Shown here: in pieces, positions 20,791-32,216 of the stretch
Layout: each line of letters opens with the position of its first letter
Position numbering within the stretch: position 1 is the first letter of the stretch
DNA from: Toxonevra muliebris
Lineage: Eukaryota > Arthropoda > Insecta > Diptera > Pallopteridae
NCBI GenBank assembly: GCA_963691655.1
Contig: OY829329.1
Location: 14,894,708 to 14,958,707 of the forward strand
Reading direction: 5' to 3'
DNA: 64,000 nt
The notes under the pieces: generated by a model
Told to the model about the DNA's origin: nothing
Databases searched by the model: none
What the model saw: only the letters and a program-made list of their open reading frames with translations
Translations under genes and position numbers: made by a program

Positions 20791-21900
20791 GAATGCAATT
20801 ATATGCTATCTATTTATTGTAATTTAACACCCATTCAGTCAAGCATAACTAAATGAATTGACCAACAGTTCTTAGTACCAAAAATGCCAGCTCTACTTGA
20901 ACATTTAAATTATAATGGTATTTAAACAAAACCAAGGCAAACTTCTAAGAACTTTCGAAAAACCCCAAAAATCAATGGCAACAATTCGCATTTGGCAAAT
21001 GAACTTTTAGCTACTTATTTAGCCTTACACCTGCTCACCATGGAACAAGTGTGTGCAATATATGAACCACATTGAAGTCATTTGTGACAATGTACGAGTA
21101 TATTCTAAGTTTAACAACAACAACAAGTATAATAACAACAACACCAACACCGGTAATAAAAACAAACAAATACAATATTTTTAAATGTGTTCAACTGTAA
21201 TTAAAAACTTTTCTTGTAGCTATGGTTTTTCTGGCCAATTAAAATTAAAAAAAAAAAAATAAAAAAAAACTTTACCTTTTAAGTTTCTACGTGCATCCAC
21301 CTGCAATAGCAACAATATACTAGAATGAACATTTAGCATTAAGCAGCAAAAACAACAACAGGAACGGAACGACATATGTATGTAAACAAAACCCCAGGAA
21401 GGGTAAAATTTAATGATTTTTTGGTTTTTCCCATTTTTTTTTTTTTTTTTTGAGAATTTAATGACAATTTATGTATGGAGTTGAGAGTTAAAATTGTTAC
21501 TTCTTTAATGTTAAGTTAAGGAAATGCTTAAACAAAAGTTCAAGTAGAATAAGTTTCACAGCAGTGATACTTAATATATGTAGATACCTAGTATAAAAAT
21601 ATATTTTCGGAGAAGTTAAATACAGAAATTAAATTATAAATTTATTCTAGTTATGTTTCAAATTTATTTCTTTATGCAATTTTCATTTCTTGGATGAAAA
21701 TTTGCAAACCTCAAAGAGCAAAAATTTTAAAACAAATATTTCTTCTCATTTTCTGAGTAAGAACGAAGTACTCTAGAATAGAAATACGCACTTCTGCGCC
21801 CAGCGGTTGATTGCCAGGATTATGCTAGGTGAAGCAAATAAACTAAAAAGCGAGCGAATATTAGTCATAACTAAATTAAAGCGAATTAATCGTTTATCTG
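20791..21900. other. AT-rich non-coding DNA
   Basis: Includes CAA-type triplets at about 21113-21150 and 21348-21362, an A-rich run near 21247-21270 and a poly-T at about 21435-21451. No gene recognised. Confidence 0.4.
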
Positions 21901-21904
21901 TAAA

Positions 21905-22130
21905 AACTCTCTCATGCCCATACACAAACATATATATGCAGAGAGTACATAAAAATAATAAACAGAGAGTACACAGTTAGAAAGAAACAATAACAATTAA
22001 TTTCGTCAAATAATAAACACTAGGAATGTAGTGCAAACACGAGTACTCTCTCTTTTTCGCTCTCTCGAATAAATAACACTTACTCTCTCTCGCATTAGTT
22101 TTGTTTCTCCCTACTACACCAATGGATCTT
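21905..22130 (+). repeat. Dispersed GA-rich repeat, good copy
   Basis: CACAAACATATATATGCAGA, GAGAGTACACAGTTAGAAAG plus AAACAATAACAATTAATTTC, TTTTTCGCTCTCTCGAATAA, ACTTACTCTCTCTCGCATTA and CTCCCTACTACACCAATG. This is the clearest version of the ACACAGTTAGAAA core. Confidence 0.65.
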
Positions 22131-23410
22131 ATGCATAAAAACGAAGTCGATCTGAGAGATGTTTCCCGTGAGTTCAAACTCAACTACTGAGATAGAGTAT
22201 TTGTTCAAACAACAACAACCAATCAGCATAAAAGCAGAAGAAACTATTTAAAATTATCTCAAGTTAAAAGCAATAGAGCTTAAAGCTTTCCCCTCCAAAG
22301 CTCTCTCCTGCAAAGTTGGAGGACATGGCGGAATTATAAGAGGTGGTAGCTACATTACAACAAGTACAACAATAACAAAACACTGCTTTATTGCTATAAA
22401 GACCCAGAGAGAAATAAAAAATACAAGAACAAATACCTGGGGAAGACACAAAACGTAAACAAAGATTTTGTCTGTTTTAATTGTGAGTCTTTTCATAAAA
22501 AAAAAAAAATGAAGAAAAGGAAAAGAGAGTTGACGCTGCTAGCACTTGCTGCAATTCTGCCATGGTTGGAGGCATGGTGTATTTTCTACCCCATATAGCT
22601 GTGTCATTTTGAAAAACTTCTTGTGTTTTTGGAAATTTAATCTTAATTCAATTATACATTGCAAATTATTTCCGCAATTTTAAAAACATATTTTTTTTAA
22701 GCTGAGTTATCTGATGAACTCCTTAACCTTTTCTAATCCACATTGAAATACTGTATCCTCTACAAATCTTGAGAACATATGCATTTTTTGAAAATTATAT
22801 AAAGCTCTAATTCATATTTTAATAGAAGAACCATAAACATTTTCTTTCGAAAATCGAATCGAGAATTAAGAATAAGTCTCTACGCGGTTTATAATTTACA
22901 ATGTACAAAGATAAATAATTGAGCAATTCACTAGCCTAATGCAACTGAGGCTATAAACAACTGCCACAATTTTCATTAAACAATTTCTCATTTGAGCAAT
23001 CAACTCATTTTGTTTCCGCATATAAAATTGATTTCTACGTCAGATATAAGCTTTTTCTTTTTTTTTTTTGAGAGCACTGGTGTCTCATACTCATTCTCGC
23101 TCTCTTACACTCCCTCCTCTTCGTGCTTAATGCAGCAATATCCTCCATGTTTCCCATACAGACACAAATCAGTCCACATTTCATGATTTGAGTGAAAATG
23201 CGCTGTTGAGAATGAACTGGACGAAAGGTATTGCTGTAGAGAGAGTATTATGTGAGAGAGATTATGTGAGAGAGTGTTATGTGATTTGTTGTGTTTTCGA
23301 GAGAGTCAACAGAGAGATTTACAGCTGCTGAAATGCCCAGCGTGGAAACTTGTTCGATGCATATATTGGCAGTAATGCCAATGCAAACTGATCTCTGTAC
23401 CTTACTGAGC
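22131..23410. other. Non-coding DNA, mostly unique
   Basis: Poly-A at about 22497-22509 and a CT-rich patch near 23095-23120. Short open frames show no domain. Confidence 0.4.
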
Positions 23411-23412
23411 TT

Positions 23413-23550
23413 TAAGGCGAATTCAATGGCCAAATGCCACACTCTAGTAGTGGCTTTTTCGTATGATTTTTTCGCTCTCTTAAATTGAGTATGCAAGAAA
23501 TTCAAGTGAAAAAAAAATGATGAAAAGAGAGTGCGATATTGCTATGAATG
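23413..23550 (+). mobile_element. GGCGAATTC foldback family, diverged copy
   Basis: AAGGCGAATTCAATGGCCAA, CGTATGATTTTTTCGCTCTC and TTAAATTGAGTATGCAAGAA form a left arm and loop. The right arm is AAGTGAAAAAAAAATGATGA-AAAGAGAGTGCGATA. The closing GAATTCGCC is lost. Confidence 0.55.
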
Positions 23551-23805
23551 CTAAATGAACATGGACCCACCTTTGATAATCAAATTATTTTGTTTATCAA
23601 CCTAAAAAACTATCAAAAAAATTATATTTTTTTGTATCTATATTTCTTTCAATATTTTCCTTTAAAAATTTCACTTGTATGGACTATTATTCCAAAGGTT
23701 ACTTAAAATTCCTTTTATTTTCTTTGTTATTGCTATTCATGAGTTTTACTTGCATGATATTTTGCCCAAGAAACTCCATCTATGTTATATCAAGTTTGAT
23801 GAAAG

Positions 23806-23880
23806 TTACCCATGGTTAGGTTGGAATAGCTGTAGAGAGACACACTTAGGCCTGAACAGCCCATTGTGATACCACATAGT
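23806..23880 (+). repeat. Probable dispersed fly repeat fragment
   Basis: GGTTAGGTTGGAATAGCTGT, ACACACTTAGGCCTGAACAG and CCCATTGTGATACCACATAG have a composition unlike the surroundings. From general memory a CCATTGTGATACCA-type motif is common in interspersed fly repeats; I cannot verify it. Only one copy is in the window. It lies just before the 23899 duplicate block. Confidence 0.25.
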
Positions 23881-23898
23881 TGGACCTACAGTTTAACG

Positions 23899-24643
23899 GA
23901 AAACAAAAAGTAAATGAGTTCAACGAAGAAAATATTTTTAAACTTGATGAGAGAACGATTTAAGAGAGAAATTAACTGTTATTTGTAGTAGTTTTGTTGT
24001 TGCATGGTTTAACTCAACAATTAAGGCGAATTCAACCACCGAGTGCTGCATTCTCTTTTCGTTTTTCAAAGTTCTCAATTTAACAGAACGAAAAAAAAAC
24101 AGAAGAAAGTGCAGCATTCAGTCGGCGAATTCGCCGTTATTGTTATTGCTTTTTCTTAGATCAGAGAAGAAATCTCTATTGTTACTGCTTTTTAGAGTAT
24201 TAAAGGTGGTTTTGTTGTTGCATGGGTTAACGCGACCATTAAGGCGAATTCAACGACTGAGTGCTGCACTCTCTTTTCGAAATTTGATAACGGAATTTCA
24301 TTTACTCTCAATACAATTATAATAAAGCTCTCTCTGTAGAAGTGTGAGAGTGTGTATGTATGTGTGTGTATCGAGAGTCGGCTAATAACTGCAAAGATGA
24401 GACAGAGCAGATCAAGAGCGAAGATAGAGAGAGTGCAGATATAAAAGAAGTGTTGAGTGAACTCTCTTCGCCGCATAGGATCGTTCTTCTTATTTTGCTT
24501 GTTAGTCGTGTGAGATGAGTACTATTGCGTTCTCTACAGAGTGCTAGTATACATAATTTTATTTATTCGTTAAAATAATGAAGCAACCCAGCGGAAAAAG
24601 TTAATCAATAGTAATCGAAAAAATAATGTAATGATTATTTTTT
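23899..24643 (+). mobile_element. ~750-bp dispersed repeat, copy 2
   Basis: Same order and nearly the same sequence as 18640-19392. Differences include a short deletion inside the first hairpin (near 24070) and small changes in a GA stretch near 24425. The foldback spans about 24023-24135 (AAGGCGAATTCAACCACC to CGGCGAATTCGCCG), with AACCCAGCGG at 24585-24594. Flanks differ from copy 1. Confidence 0.8.
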
Positions 24644-26277
24644 GTTCAAATTGCTGCTTAATTTTTGAGATCGCTTTTAAAGTAAACATATTTTCGGTTT
24701 CTTATAAATAGAATAGAATAAATTTCATACTAATTCTTAATTAAGCGAATTAAATAATATTATTTTCACAGAATGAAGTTTTTCACAAGAACAAAAACAT
24801 CTGGTTGCATACAGCTGAATTGACTATTAAGAGAACACACTCTCAATGCAGTTAGATACTGTGAGAGTGTGAGAGTAAGCAAAAAAAAAGAAACGTACTT
24901 AATCTTACTCTCTTTCTCTTTTATATGCCTACAAAATCAGCAAGTCAATGAAAGTAAATTGCAAGAGAAGAGAAAACCAAAAACAGTAAAATTTGCTGAC
25001 ATAGCAAAAACAAATTACAGCTAAAAAAAATACGTTCGCTCTTTTTTGCACTCTCTTTCTCTGCCAATGATACTGAAAAAACAATAACAAATTTAGAATT
25101 TCAGTGCAGCTTACAACCAGAAATGAAAACGATTTAGTAAATAAATAAATACTCTTAAACTTCGTTGTATCACGTGTATTCATATAAAGAACAATGCAAA
25201 AATAGTTGAGTAACAATAAAAAAAAACAGCAAAACTTTATTCAGCGTTTGGTTTGAAGCATCAACGGTAGTAGTAACGGTAAAAACGAATGCACTACATT
25301 TCGGTGTGTGTGTGTGTGTGTGCACATATCTTTTCTATGCTTTGTGACAATAAAAATTTTTCCCAATAATTTAGTTTTAGCTCATCGGTCGTAGAGTTTT
25401 ATTAACTAATAACGGAACTGCGTGCATATGTATGTTGTCATGTATGAGTGTTAGGTAAATGTAATGGGCGTAGTGTTGCCACGTTATTACGAAACACAAA
25501 TTTAATGGGTCGTTTCTCATAAACAACAAACTCAAACGTATATAAATAATATAATAGCGGGAGTAATAATTATGTGGTTTTGAAATTGATATTCGAGATT
25601 TTAAAAAGTATAAAAAACTGCACACACTAATATATTCATTCTAAAACTAGCTTTGTTTGAAATATGCATGAACAAAATTCAAAAAATAGCAAATTAAAGT
25701 TTTCATACTTTTGTGTTTATATCTATTCAGCTGTAGATGAATTTTAAATTGGATTTATTTATACGCACACCTGTGGAGCATCACAAATTTATCATAACCA
25801 AACTTTTCCAATTAACTTCCCTTTATAGTTATACACTTTTCTAGGTCAAGTTCTATTGCAACTATAAAATAAAATATAAAATTTTGCAAATAAAAAATTT
25901 CTCCAGTACCCTACCGAAAATTGGGATCAATCGACCTGGTACAGGCGCAGCATTGACATAAATGGATTAACTGCCTTTAGCTCTAGTACTGGAACAACAA
26001 AAACTGAAACAGACTGTTACTTGACTCGAAATTAGATGTTACTATTGAACCTGAACGTTGACTAACGTTATTATTCGGGATGCAGGGAGGTCTAGAACTT
26101 GGACCGGTACTTGATCGGACATGATCACAAATTCCATACGAGGAGATTTTTCAACTTGAAATCCCTACTACCATAAATCAATACAGTATTGTTATTCATC
26201 TTATCATCTTATCGTTTACTACCAGAACCGGTTATCTGCCTTCCCCCTTTATTTCTTAATAGACGAACAATGCAGTT
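24644..26277. other. AT-rich non-coding DNA, mostly unique
   Basis: Contains a GT run at about 25301-25322. The stretch 25915-26235 is less AT-rich than its neighbours but shows no unit or domain. Short frames only. Confidence 0.4.
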
Positions 26278-26352
26278 CGTCGCCTGAGAATTGATTTGGC
26301 GTATAGGTAAATGAATTTGTACACATATACGCCAAATAAATTCTCAGGCGAC
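26278..26352. mobile_element. 76-bp palindromic element, copy 2
   Basis: CGTCGCCTGAGAATTGATTT-GGCGTATA on the left and TATACGCCAAATAAATTCTC-AGGCGAC on the right, one mismatch in the arms. The loop (GGTAAATGAATTTGTACACA) differs from the other two copies. No clear target duplication. Confidence 0.8.
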
Positions 26353-27327
26353 AAATTGTCAAAGGCAAGATATTGCTCAAAGCACTAAGAGACACAAAAG
26401 TTACTGAAGTTGGAAAAGGAAAAGCAGAGATGGGGAGGAAAAGGAAAGAGGAGAAGAAGAAAAGGCAAAAGAGTGGAGTTTTTCGTGAGCGGGGGTGAGG
26501 GGGGGTTGGGGTGTGCCGAATTAGAAGGCCCAAAAAATCGTTTTTTTAATGCCTATATCGATGAACATGCTATTCAAAAATATATTTACAAAGTTGTAGA
26601 GGAAAATTTCAAATATCATCAACGGTTAATTTTTGCTCAGATTCTTGGTGCAAGTGAGAACTTTGAAGTGCGTTTTTATTTTGACGAATTTTCTAAATTG
26701 GCGGTCGTAATAGCTAAAAAACTAAACGACCTATTGAATTGAAGCAAAGTTTTTTTTCTTCAATATTAAAGAGAACCCAAAGATATATTTAAATAAATTT
26801 TATAGCACCTTAAAGTATTTTTTTTTTAACAATTTTTTTTCAAACCCTGGAAAAATTATGAATTCACTATTTTTTTTCTGCCTTTTTTTTTGGTTCATCC
26901 AGAAGAAAATATATCACAATTAATAATTTTTTGGGTTTTTTGTTTCATTCAAGAATTACGAGCTGGTTTTTTCCCGCCGATTGAAGACTGCAGCGGTAAG
27001 ATGTTCATGAAAAAGACTAATAAATCTATTTTAATTTATTATTTTACTGTAAAAAAAATGTTTAAATACTTTAAATATTTTCAAAAATTTACCTTGAAGT
27101 TCAATGGGTTGGGTTCATTTACTTTAACCCTTTCTAAAAAAAAAAACAAGAAAAAAAACAATTCTTTTTAACCTTCTAAATCAGGCACCCCCTTAACCCA
27201 GTATTGCCTAGCGGTGCCATATGTCGCTGAACCGTTCTTGAGTCAGGTTTAAAAGCGATTTTTTCTCAAGTTACTTTCTTGATCTATCTGCTTTGGTTCC
27301 CGCTCGTCCTTAATAGGTTAAACAGAG
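26353..27327. other. Non-coding DNA with G-rich and T-rich patches
   Basis: A purine-rich and then G-rich stretch lies at about 26409-26515 (GGGGGTGAGGGGGGGTTGGG). It is followed by a 65-codon piece of a longer frame (about 26536-26742) with ordinary amino-acid composition but no recognised domain. From 26750 to 27180 the DNA is T-rich. Confidence 0.4.
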
Positions 27328-27494
27328 TTTACATCTGTAAGAAAATTGCATTAATTTCTTTCAGAAAATCTCTCTGAGAGTAATTTGTTCTGAGCGACAG
27401 CAAATTTCTTCTTTTTTTTTTACTTTACATCTGCAATTTACTCTCAAAAAGACTCTCTGAGAGCAACGCGCAGCCATTTTCCTGCAGATGTAAG
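27328..27494. mobile_element. Short inverted-repeat element (TTACATCTG ends)
   Basis: Left end TTTACATCTGTAAGAAAATT (+GC) and right end GCCATTTTCCTGCAGATGTA (+AG) are inverted copies with about three mismatches over 22 bp. Inside, CTCTCTGAGAG occurs twice. The total of about 167 bp fits a MITE. No target duplication is clear and no second copy is seen in the window. Confidence 0.5.
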
Positions 27495-27654
27495 CCCCGC
27501 CTTTTTCACATAGAATTTTTCTCTCGTTCCATTCCTTGTCGTTCCGTAGCTTTCAGTTGTATGCTGGACAATGAGTGTGAACGGTTTCGGTTTTGCTTTT
27601 TCGCCACATTCAGTGAATGCTTAGATTAATTAGTTTCATTTCTTTCGTGGTATG

Positions 27655-28000
27655 ACGATCGCTCATGTGTATGTGAGTACAAATCAAATATGTATGTGTG
27701 AAGAGTAATGAAATACTACAGAGAGAGAGAGAGAGAGAGAGAGCTTACAGTTAGATTATAAAACAGCGGTTGCCACCCATACATACACAATGCTCCATTG
27801 AGCACTTTTTCTATGGAAATGAGCTCTGTATGTGTGCAAGGCTTTGGCCTACGGTGTTATAAAGAAGCAAAACGAAAGCACGAATGCACTCTAGATGCTC
27901 TGTTCTCTTGAAAATACAACAAATCATAATTACACTTTCGCACTAGCTCTACTTCCTTTTACACTCAATACTCTCCGTCCTCTTCACTCTCCTTTGTGCA
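27655..28000 (+). repeat. Dispersed GA-rich repeat with nested short repeat
   Basis: ATGTGTATGTGAGTACAAAT, a (GA)n run at about 27721-27742, CTTACAGTTAGATTATAAAA, then the segment shared with 15641-15715 at 27769-27842. It continues with GCTCTGTTCTCTTGAAAATA, ACAACAAATCATAATTACAC and TTTTACACTCAATACTC. The inserted segment suggests nesting. Confidence 0.5.
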
Positions 28001-29839
28001 ACCTGAATGGTTTCAAGTGCACATTCATTCCTACTTTAGAAGAATATTATATTATTTGTTCGTAACGATCTAATATTTTACATCGCCTGTGTAAAAATTG
28101 TTCTCCACTTGTTTATGTATATCTTGTTTTGTCTTTACCGAAGTAAAAAGTTAAAATATAAAAACAAACAAACAAACCAAAAAAAACATTCCCAAACATT
28201 TTCTTTTCGTTTATTTTTGGCATACAGTATTTTTCGATACTGCATGAAAACATTTTAAAGTTTTCCTTCTTTTCTTTTTTCTATAAAGACAAAGTTATTG
28301 TCGCCGCTACTATTAGTTGCAGTTAGTTGCCTTGCCATAGCTAAAGCAGGGCGAAAAGAGAGGATGAGAGCATACACACACATATGCATACAATACATAC
28401 ACACACATATGCATACAATTTTAAATGGAAGAGAACTGCAAATGACGAAGTATTGGAAGTGAGAGTTTGAGTTGAGACAAACTTTTTATGTCGCATCTCT
28501 TGATGCGTGTTCAACCATTTGCTTTTTTTTTTTGTATGGATGCTATTTTCTCTCGCTTCTATCTTAACCAAAGAAATTTCTTATCCTTTGCTTACTTTGT
28601 TACCATTTATTTTTATGTATTTTTGCGCACATTGAGATGTGGTGCCATCGTTTATTTTTTTCAGTTTTTTACACCTTTTTTATATCAGCATATTTTATAG
28701 AGTGTTCTCTCTTCTATGTTTACATATATTGAAGCTATTTCCTCACAAATTTTCTACGGTTTTGTATGGCAATGGCCCCAGGAGGCACACGATTATTATT
28801 TTTAACGCACTCAAAAAGTGTAAAGGCTCTGAGTTGCAGTACTAAAATGTGAATAGTTGCCTTTTCTATGTTTTATAGTATAAGTTTAGGCTTTAATTTA
28901 AAAAAAAAAAAAACAAAAAAAAAACCAAAAAGTATTTCATCAAAAAATCTTCTTTCAAAATGTCAACCTCAATATGCAGCACGTTAATATTTTTGTTTAC
29001 TACCTACTTATATATTTTGGTTTAATACTTTAAAGCAAATAAGAAAACGAAAAGAAAAGAAATAAAAACTACTACGTACTATGTATAAAATATTCACAAA
29101 GTTCACAGGTTGTAAACCAACACTATATCCGATTTAGTGATTTATTTATGTATGAGAGGTAGTTGTTTTCTTATAGGTTTTAGAAAATTAATTCTCTATA
29201 AAAACACAAATCTCTTGATGAAACAAAACCAAAAAACAAAAACAAAAAAAAAAACAACAACAAACCTAATATTAATACTTTGAACTTTTGAAGAAGAAAA
29301 GTAGAAAACTTCTTACCTATTTGGGTTTACCTCTAGCTTTCTTTTCCTTTTCCTTTTCATTTCTTCTCTTCCTGGAGGCTTCCTCATGTAGGCTCATCTT
29401 CTTTTTAACCTTTTAACCTCATTCACCTTTTTCTGGTTTTGGTTTAACCTTTTTTCACTTAACTCTAAAACAAAAACAAAAACAAAAAAATATAAAACAG
29501 CAAAGTAGGATAAAGTAAGAAAGAAAACAATTTGAGTGAATGTTTTAAATATGTAAATTGGGAAAATGTCAACGTTCTTGAAAATTTACAAACACATACA
29601 TACTTGCATTTGAGGAAGAAGGAAGTTTTGTGTAGAAAACTTGAAGTTTCATTGATACTTCTGACTGAAAAAAAGTTAATTCTTATATAGTAATTTAATT
29701 GAAAACTTGAAAATGTTTACATTGGAGCATTTATTCTCAGAAAAAAATGTCTTCATCAGCAGTTTTTCAAATCACAAATCATTGGTTGTGTTTGATGTGC
29801 ACTTTATCAATAGATATGAAAAGCTTTTCTGAGTGGTAA
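28001..29839. other. AT-rich non-coding DNA
   Basis: Includes an imperfect ACACACATATGCATAC double motif at about 28372-28417, A-rich runs near 28898-28930 and 29230-29262, and no supported gene. Short frames are low-complexity. Confidence 0.4.
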
Positions 29840-30370
29840 TGTCAAAATTCCCTCTCCCGACTTCTTCTCTTTTTCACTCGCTCTTTATTTGTCGTTCTTG
29901 CCATTTACTCTCTTTCTTTTTTCTCTGCAGGTTTCTTTTCCGGCTCTATTTTCCCTCTTTCTCCCCTGTCTTTTCTCCTTCCTTTCCTTCTCCCTCCTCA
30001 CTACTCTCTTTGCCTTGTACTTCTTCTTGTTTTTCTGCTTTTAGTTTTATCCTTTAATTCCCTTTATGTACCCCACTACTTTTTTCTTCCTATCCTTATC
30101 TTACCTTTCTTTCCTCCTCCACCCCCTCCACCCCCTCCCCCCCCTAACCAACATGTTCAAAAACTTCGTTTTCTTATTTCTGTTTGCTCTAACATTTATC
30201 CCCTCTCTTTCAAGTAGAACCTAAAGAGAGAGTCCAAGATAGAGTCAAAGAGAGAGTCAAAGAGAGAGAAAGAGTAAAAACCAGGCATTATATTTAAGGC
30301 GACCCTCTCTTTCTCTCTCTCTTCAATTAACTTGTCCGTTATTTCTCTATTCCGTTTCCCCCTCTCATCT
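29840..30370. repeat. Long pyrimidine-rich tract
   Basis: Irregular C/T-rich sequence including CCACCCCCTCCACCCCCTCC (about 30119-30138), then a GAGAGTC-type short run (about 30223-30274) and a CT-rich end (30305-30370). Fragment AAAACCAGGCATTA at 30277-30290 is an end of the 15872 MITE family. Confidence 0.7.
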
Positions 30371-30821
30371 ATTTATTTTCCTCTTGTATTTTTCTCTTTG
30401 AATTAGTTAATTGAATTGTCATATACAATGGTGATAATTTGACATTAATATGCATACAACAAAGATTTCAAATGTATCAATTTTCATAGCCGAAGTTAAA
30501 GAACTCAAATTTAAGTTGAGCAAAGTTTTGCCTACAAAAAATCTTATTACTCTCAGCATAACAACAATTTTGTTCCTGCATCTAACGGCAACTCTCCTGC
30601 TAATTCTGCTACTGCATGATACTCTACTATCTCTTCGTTTAGTCTCTCATATGATGTTCAAGTTTCGCCAAATTGCGCTAATACAATTAAATCTAGTTAC
30701 TCTGCTACAACTACAGCTCAATAACTACAGCTCTACAATTACAATTGTTGCTTTGTAGTTACCTACATCTGCTAATTTTGCTTATGCTGCTACTATGTAA
30801 TGCAAATCATTCAAAGCTCTA
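30371..30821. other. Non-coding DNA with a 102-codon open frame
   Basis: A plus-strand frame (30450-30758) is rich in Leu, Thr and Ile from CTA/ACA/ATT words. I see no domain, and it runs into the triplet-rich tandem array downstream, so it is not called as a gene. Confidence 0.35.
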
Positions 30822-31024
30822 ACTGCTCTGTCGCTGCTTTGCATTCTGCTGCCTATGTAAACTGCACTGTTGCTGCTGCTAACCTAAATTCACTCTGCCT
30901 CTGTCGCTGCTTTCCATTCTGCTGGTATGGTAGACTGCACTGTTGCTAACATTAATTCGCTCTGTCTCTGTTAGTTACCCCCATTCTGGTATTTCGCACT
31001 GCTGATGCTGCTAACATTAATCGC
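30822..31024 (+). repeat. Three-unit tandem repeat, period about 65-75 bp
   Basis: Units near 30822, 30894 and 30961 share CTCTG(C/T)CTCTG, CATTCTG(C/G), ACTGCACTGTTGCT and AACATTAATTCG-type endings. The third is the most diverged. CTG-rich throughout. Confidence 0.7.
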
Positions 31025-31237
31025 TCTCTAACGGTTTACTCTCTATCGGTTTACTCTAGCGAGACTCCGAGACTTCTCAAATACGATATAAGAAAAAATT
31101 ACTGTGAAACTATTCATTTTAAAATTCAAAACTGTTCCAACCTGAAAGAGCAGGAAAATTTTATGATGGAAAAATTGGCGTTCAAGTAGCAGAATTTGTC
31201 TTGATTATAAACTCACAATTATGAGTTTTAGAAAGAG

Positions 31238-31347
31238 TTTACACTATGTCAAATTCAATCAAATTTGCCAGCATGTTGGCAAATTTCATATAGGAAACTT
31301 TCTCTTTTTCTCTCTTTGACAGGGAATATGACAGTGAAAACCAGGCA
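31238..31347. mobile_element. MITE of the 15872 family, opposite orientation
   Basis: TTTACACTATGTCAAATTCA, ATTTGCCAGCATGTTGGCAA, TTTCTCTTTTTCTCTCTTTG and GACAGTGAAAACCAGGCA-type end. The interior is the reverse complement of 15890-15975. The left terminus lacks the TGCCTGG tip. Confidence 0.7.
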
Positions 31348-32216
31348 TTAGAAACGCGACAAATATATTTGTGATAAAAATGAAAAACAACCTAACTCGA
31401 CTACAGATCGAAAATATTGTATCACATATTTTTGATCATAAATACGGAAAATAAATTTTTCAATAATTTTTAGAAATATATATCGTTTTAAGAACGGCCT
31501 GTAATTCGATCATAGAGTTTTTTGAAACTTCAATTGAAGTTTCTCTAATATTTCTTTTTACTTAAATTAAACTTGGCTGACAAGAAAATAAACTTAAGCA
31601 GTTATTCCTTTTTACCACAGATATGTTATCATGTTATAAATTGTTTAAAAAAGAAACGTTATGTATAGGAGTCTCGTAAAAAATCTTACTTCAAACTGGG
31701 TATGCATCTTCGAAACATCTCATGATAAAGTATTTAATTCAGATCTGTGGTCATTTCTTTGTGCTTATAGCGCCCTCTTTCAATTTTTTTCCAAGAGCAG
31801 AAGTCACGCCAAAACTTTCCTAGCAAATACTTCTGTTTCTGCTATCAAAAATAATCCTTTTAAAATTTTTTTTAAATGTCTACGATCTTAGAACGAAATT
31901 TCTCAATGTACATGTCATGAGCGCGAATTTGGATTATGATATTCAGTCGTATTCTAAATATTTCCGAAATGAAAGCCCTGTGCAAATTTGTTCCTTTTTC
32001 TTATAGAAATACAGGGGAAAGAAACAAACTTCCCCGGTGGATTTCATTTCGGGAATATTCAGTATACGGCAGATTATTTTGTTCTTTTCTCACAAATTTA
32101 TTGTCCCACTTTTTTCAATTCTTCCCATCAATTCTTTCATTTTCTCATTACCAATTTTCTTTCTTTCTTTTTCTTGTCTCATAATGGACCAAATTGTTGG
32201 CCACCGTAGACGTAGA
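31348..32216. other. AT-rich non-coding DNA with one perfect 20-bp palindrome
   Basis: GAAACTTCAATTGAAGTTTC at 31524-31543 is self-complementary. Short frames at 31661-32285 have no recognised domain. Confidence 0.4.

Noticed and set aside
22139..22190. GAGTTCAAACTC string resembling a tRNA B box
   Set aside because: No acceptor stem, A box or cloverleaf could be folded around it; no tRNA was found anywhere by eye.
26410..26742. 110-codon plus-strand frame
   Set aside because: The first half is a purine tract; the second half looks more protein-like but matches no family I recognise and has no gene context.
27535..27620. TTTCAGTTGTATGC region as a possible promoter initiator
   Set aside because: A TCAGTT-type initiator is too short to support a promoter without a downstream gene or other core elements.
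31524..31543. Perfect 20-bp palindrome GAAACTTCAATTGAAGTTTC
   Set aside because: Single copy without larger arms; in AT-rich DNA of this length it may be chance, so it is only noted within a feature.
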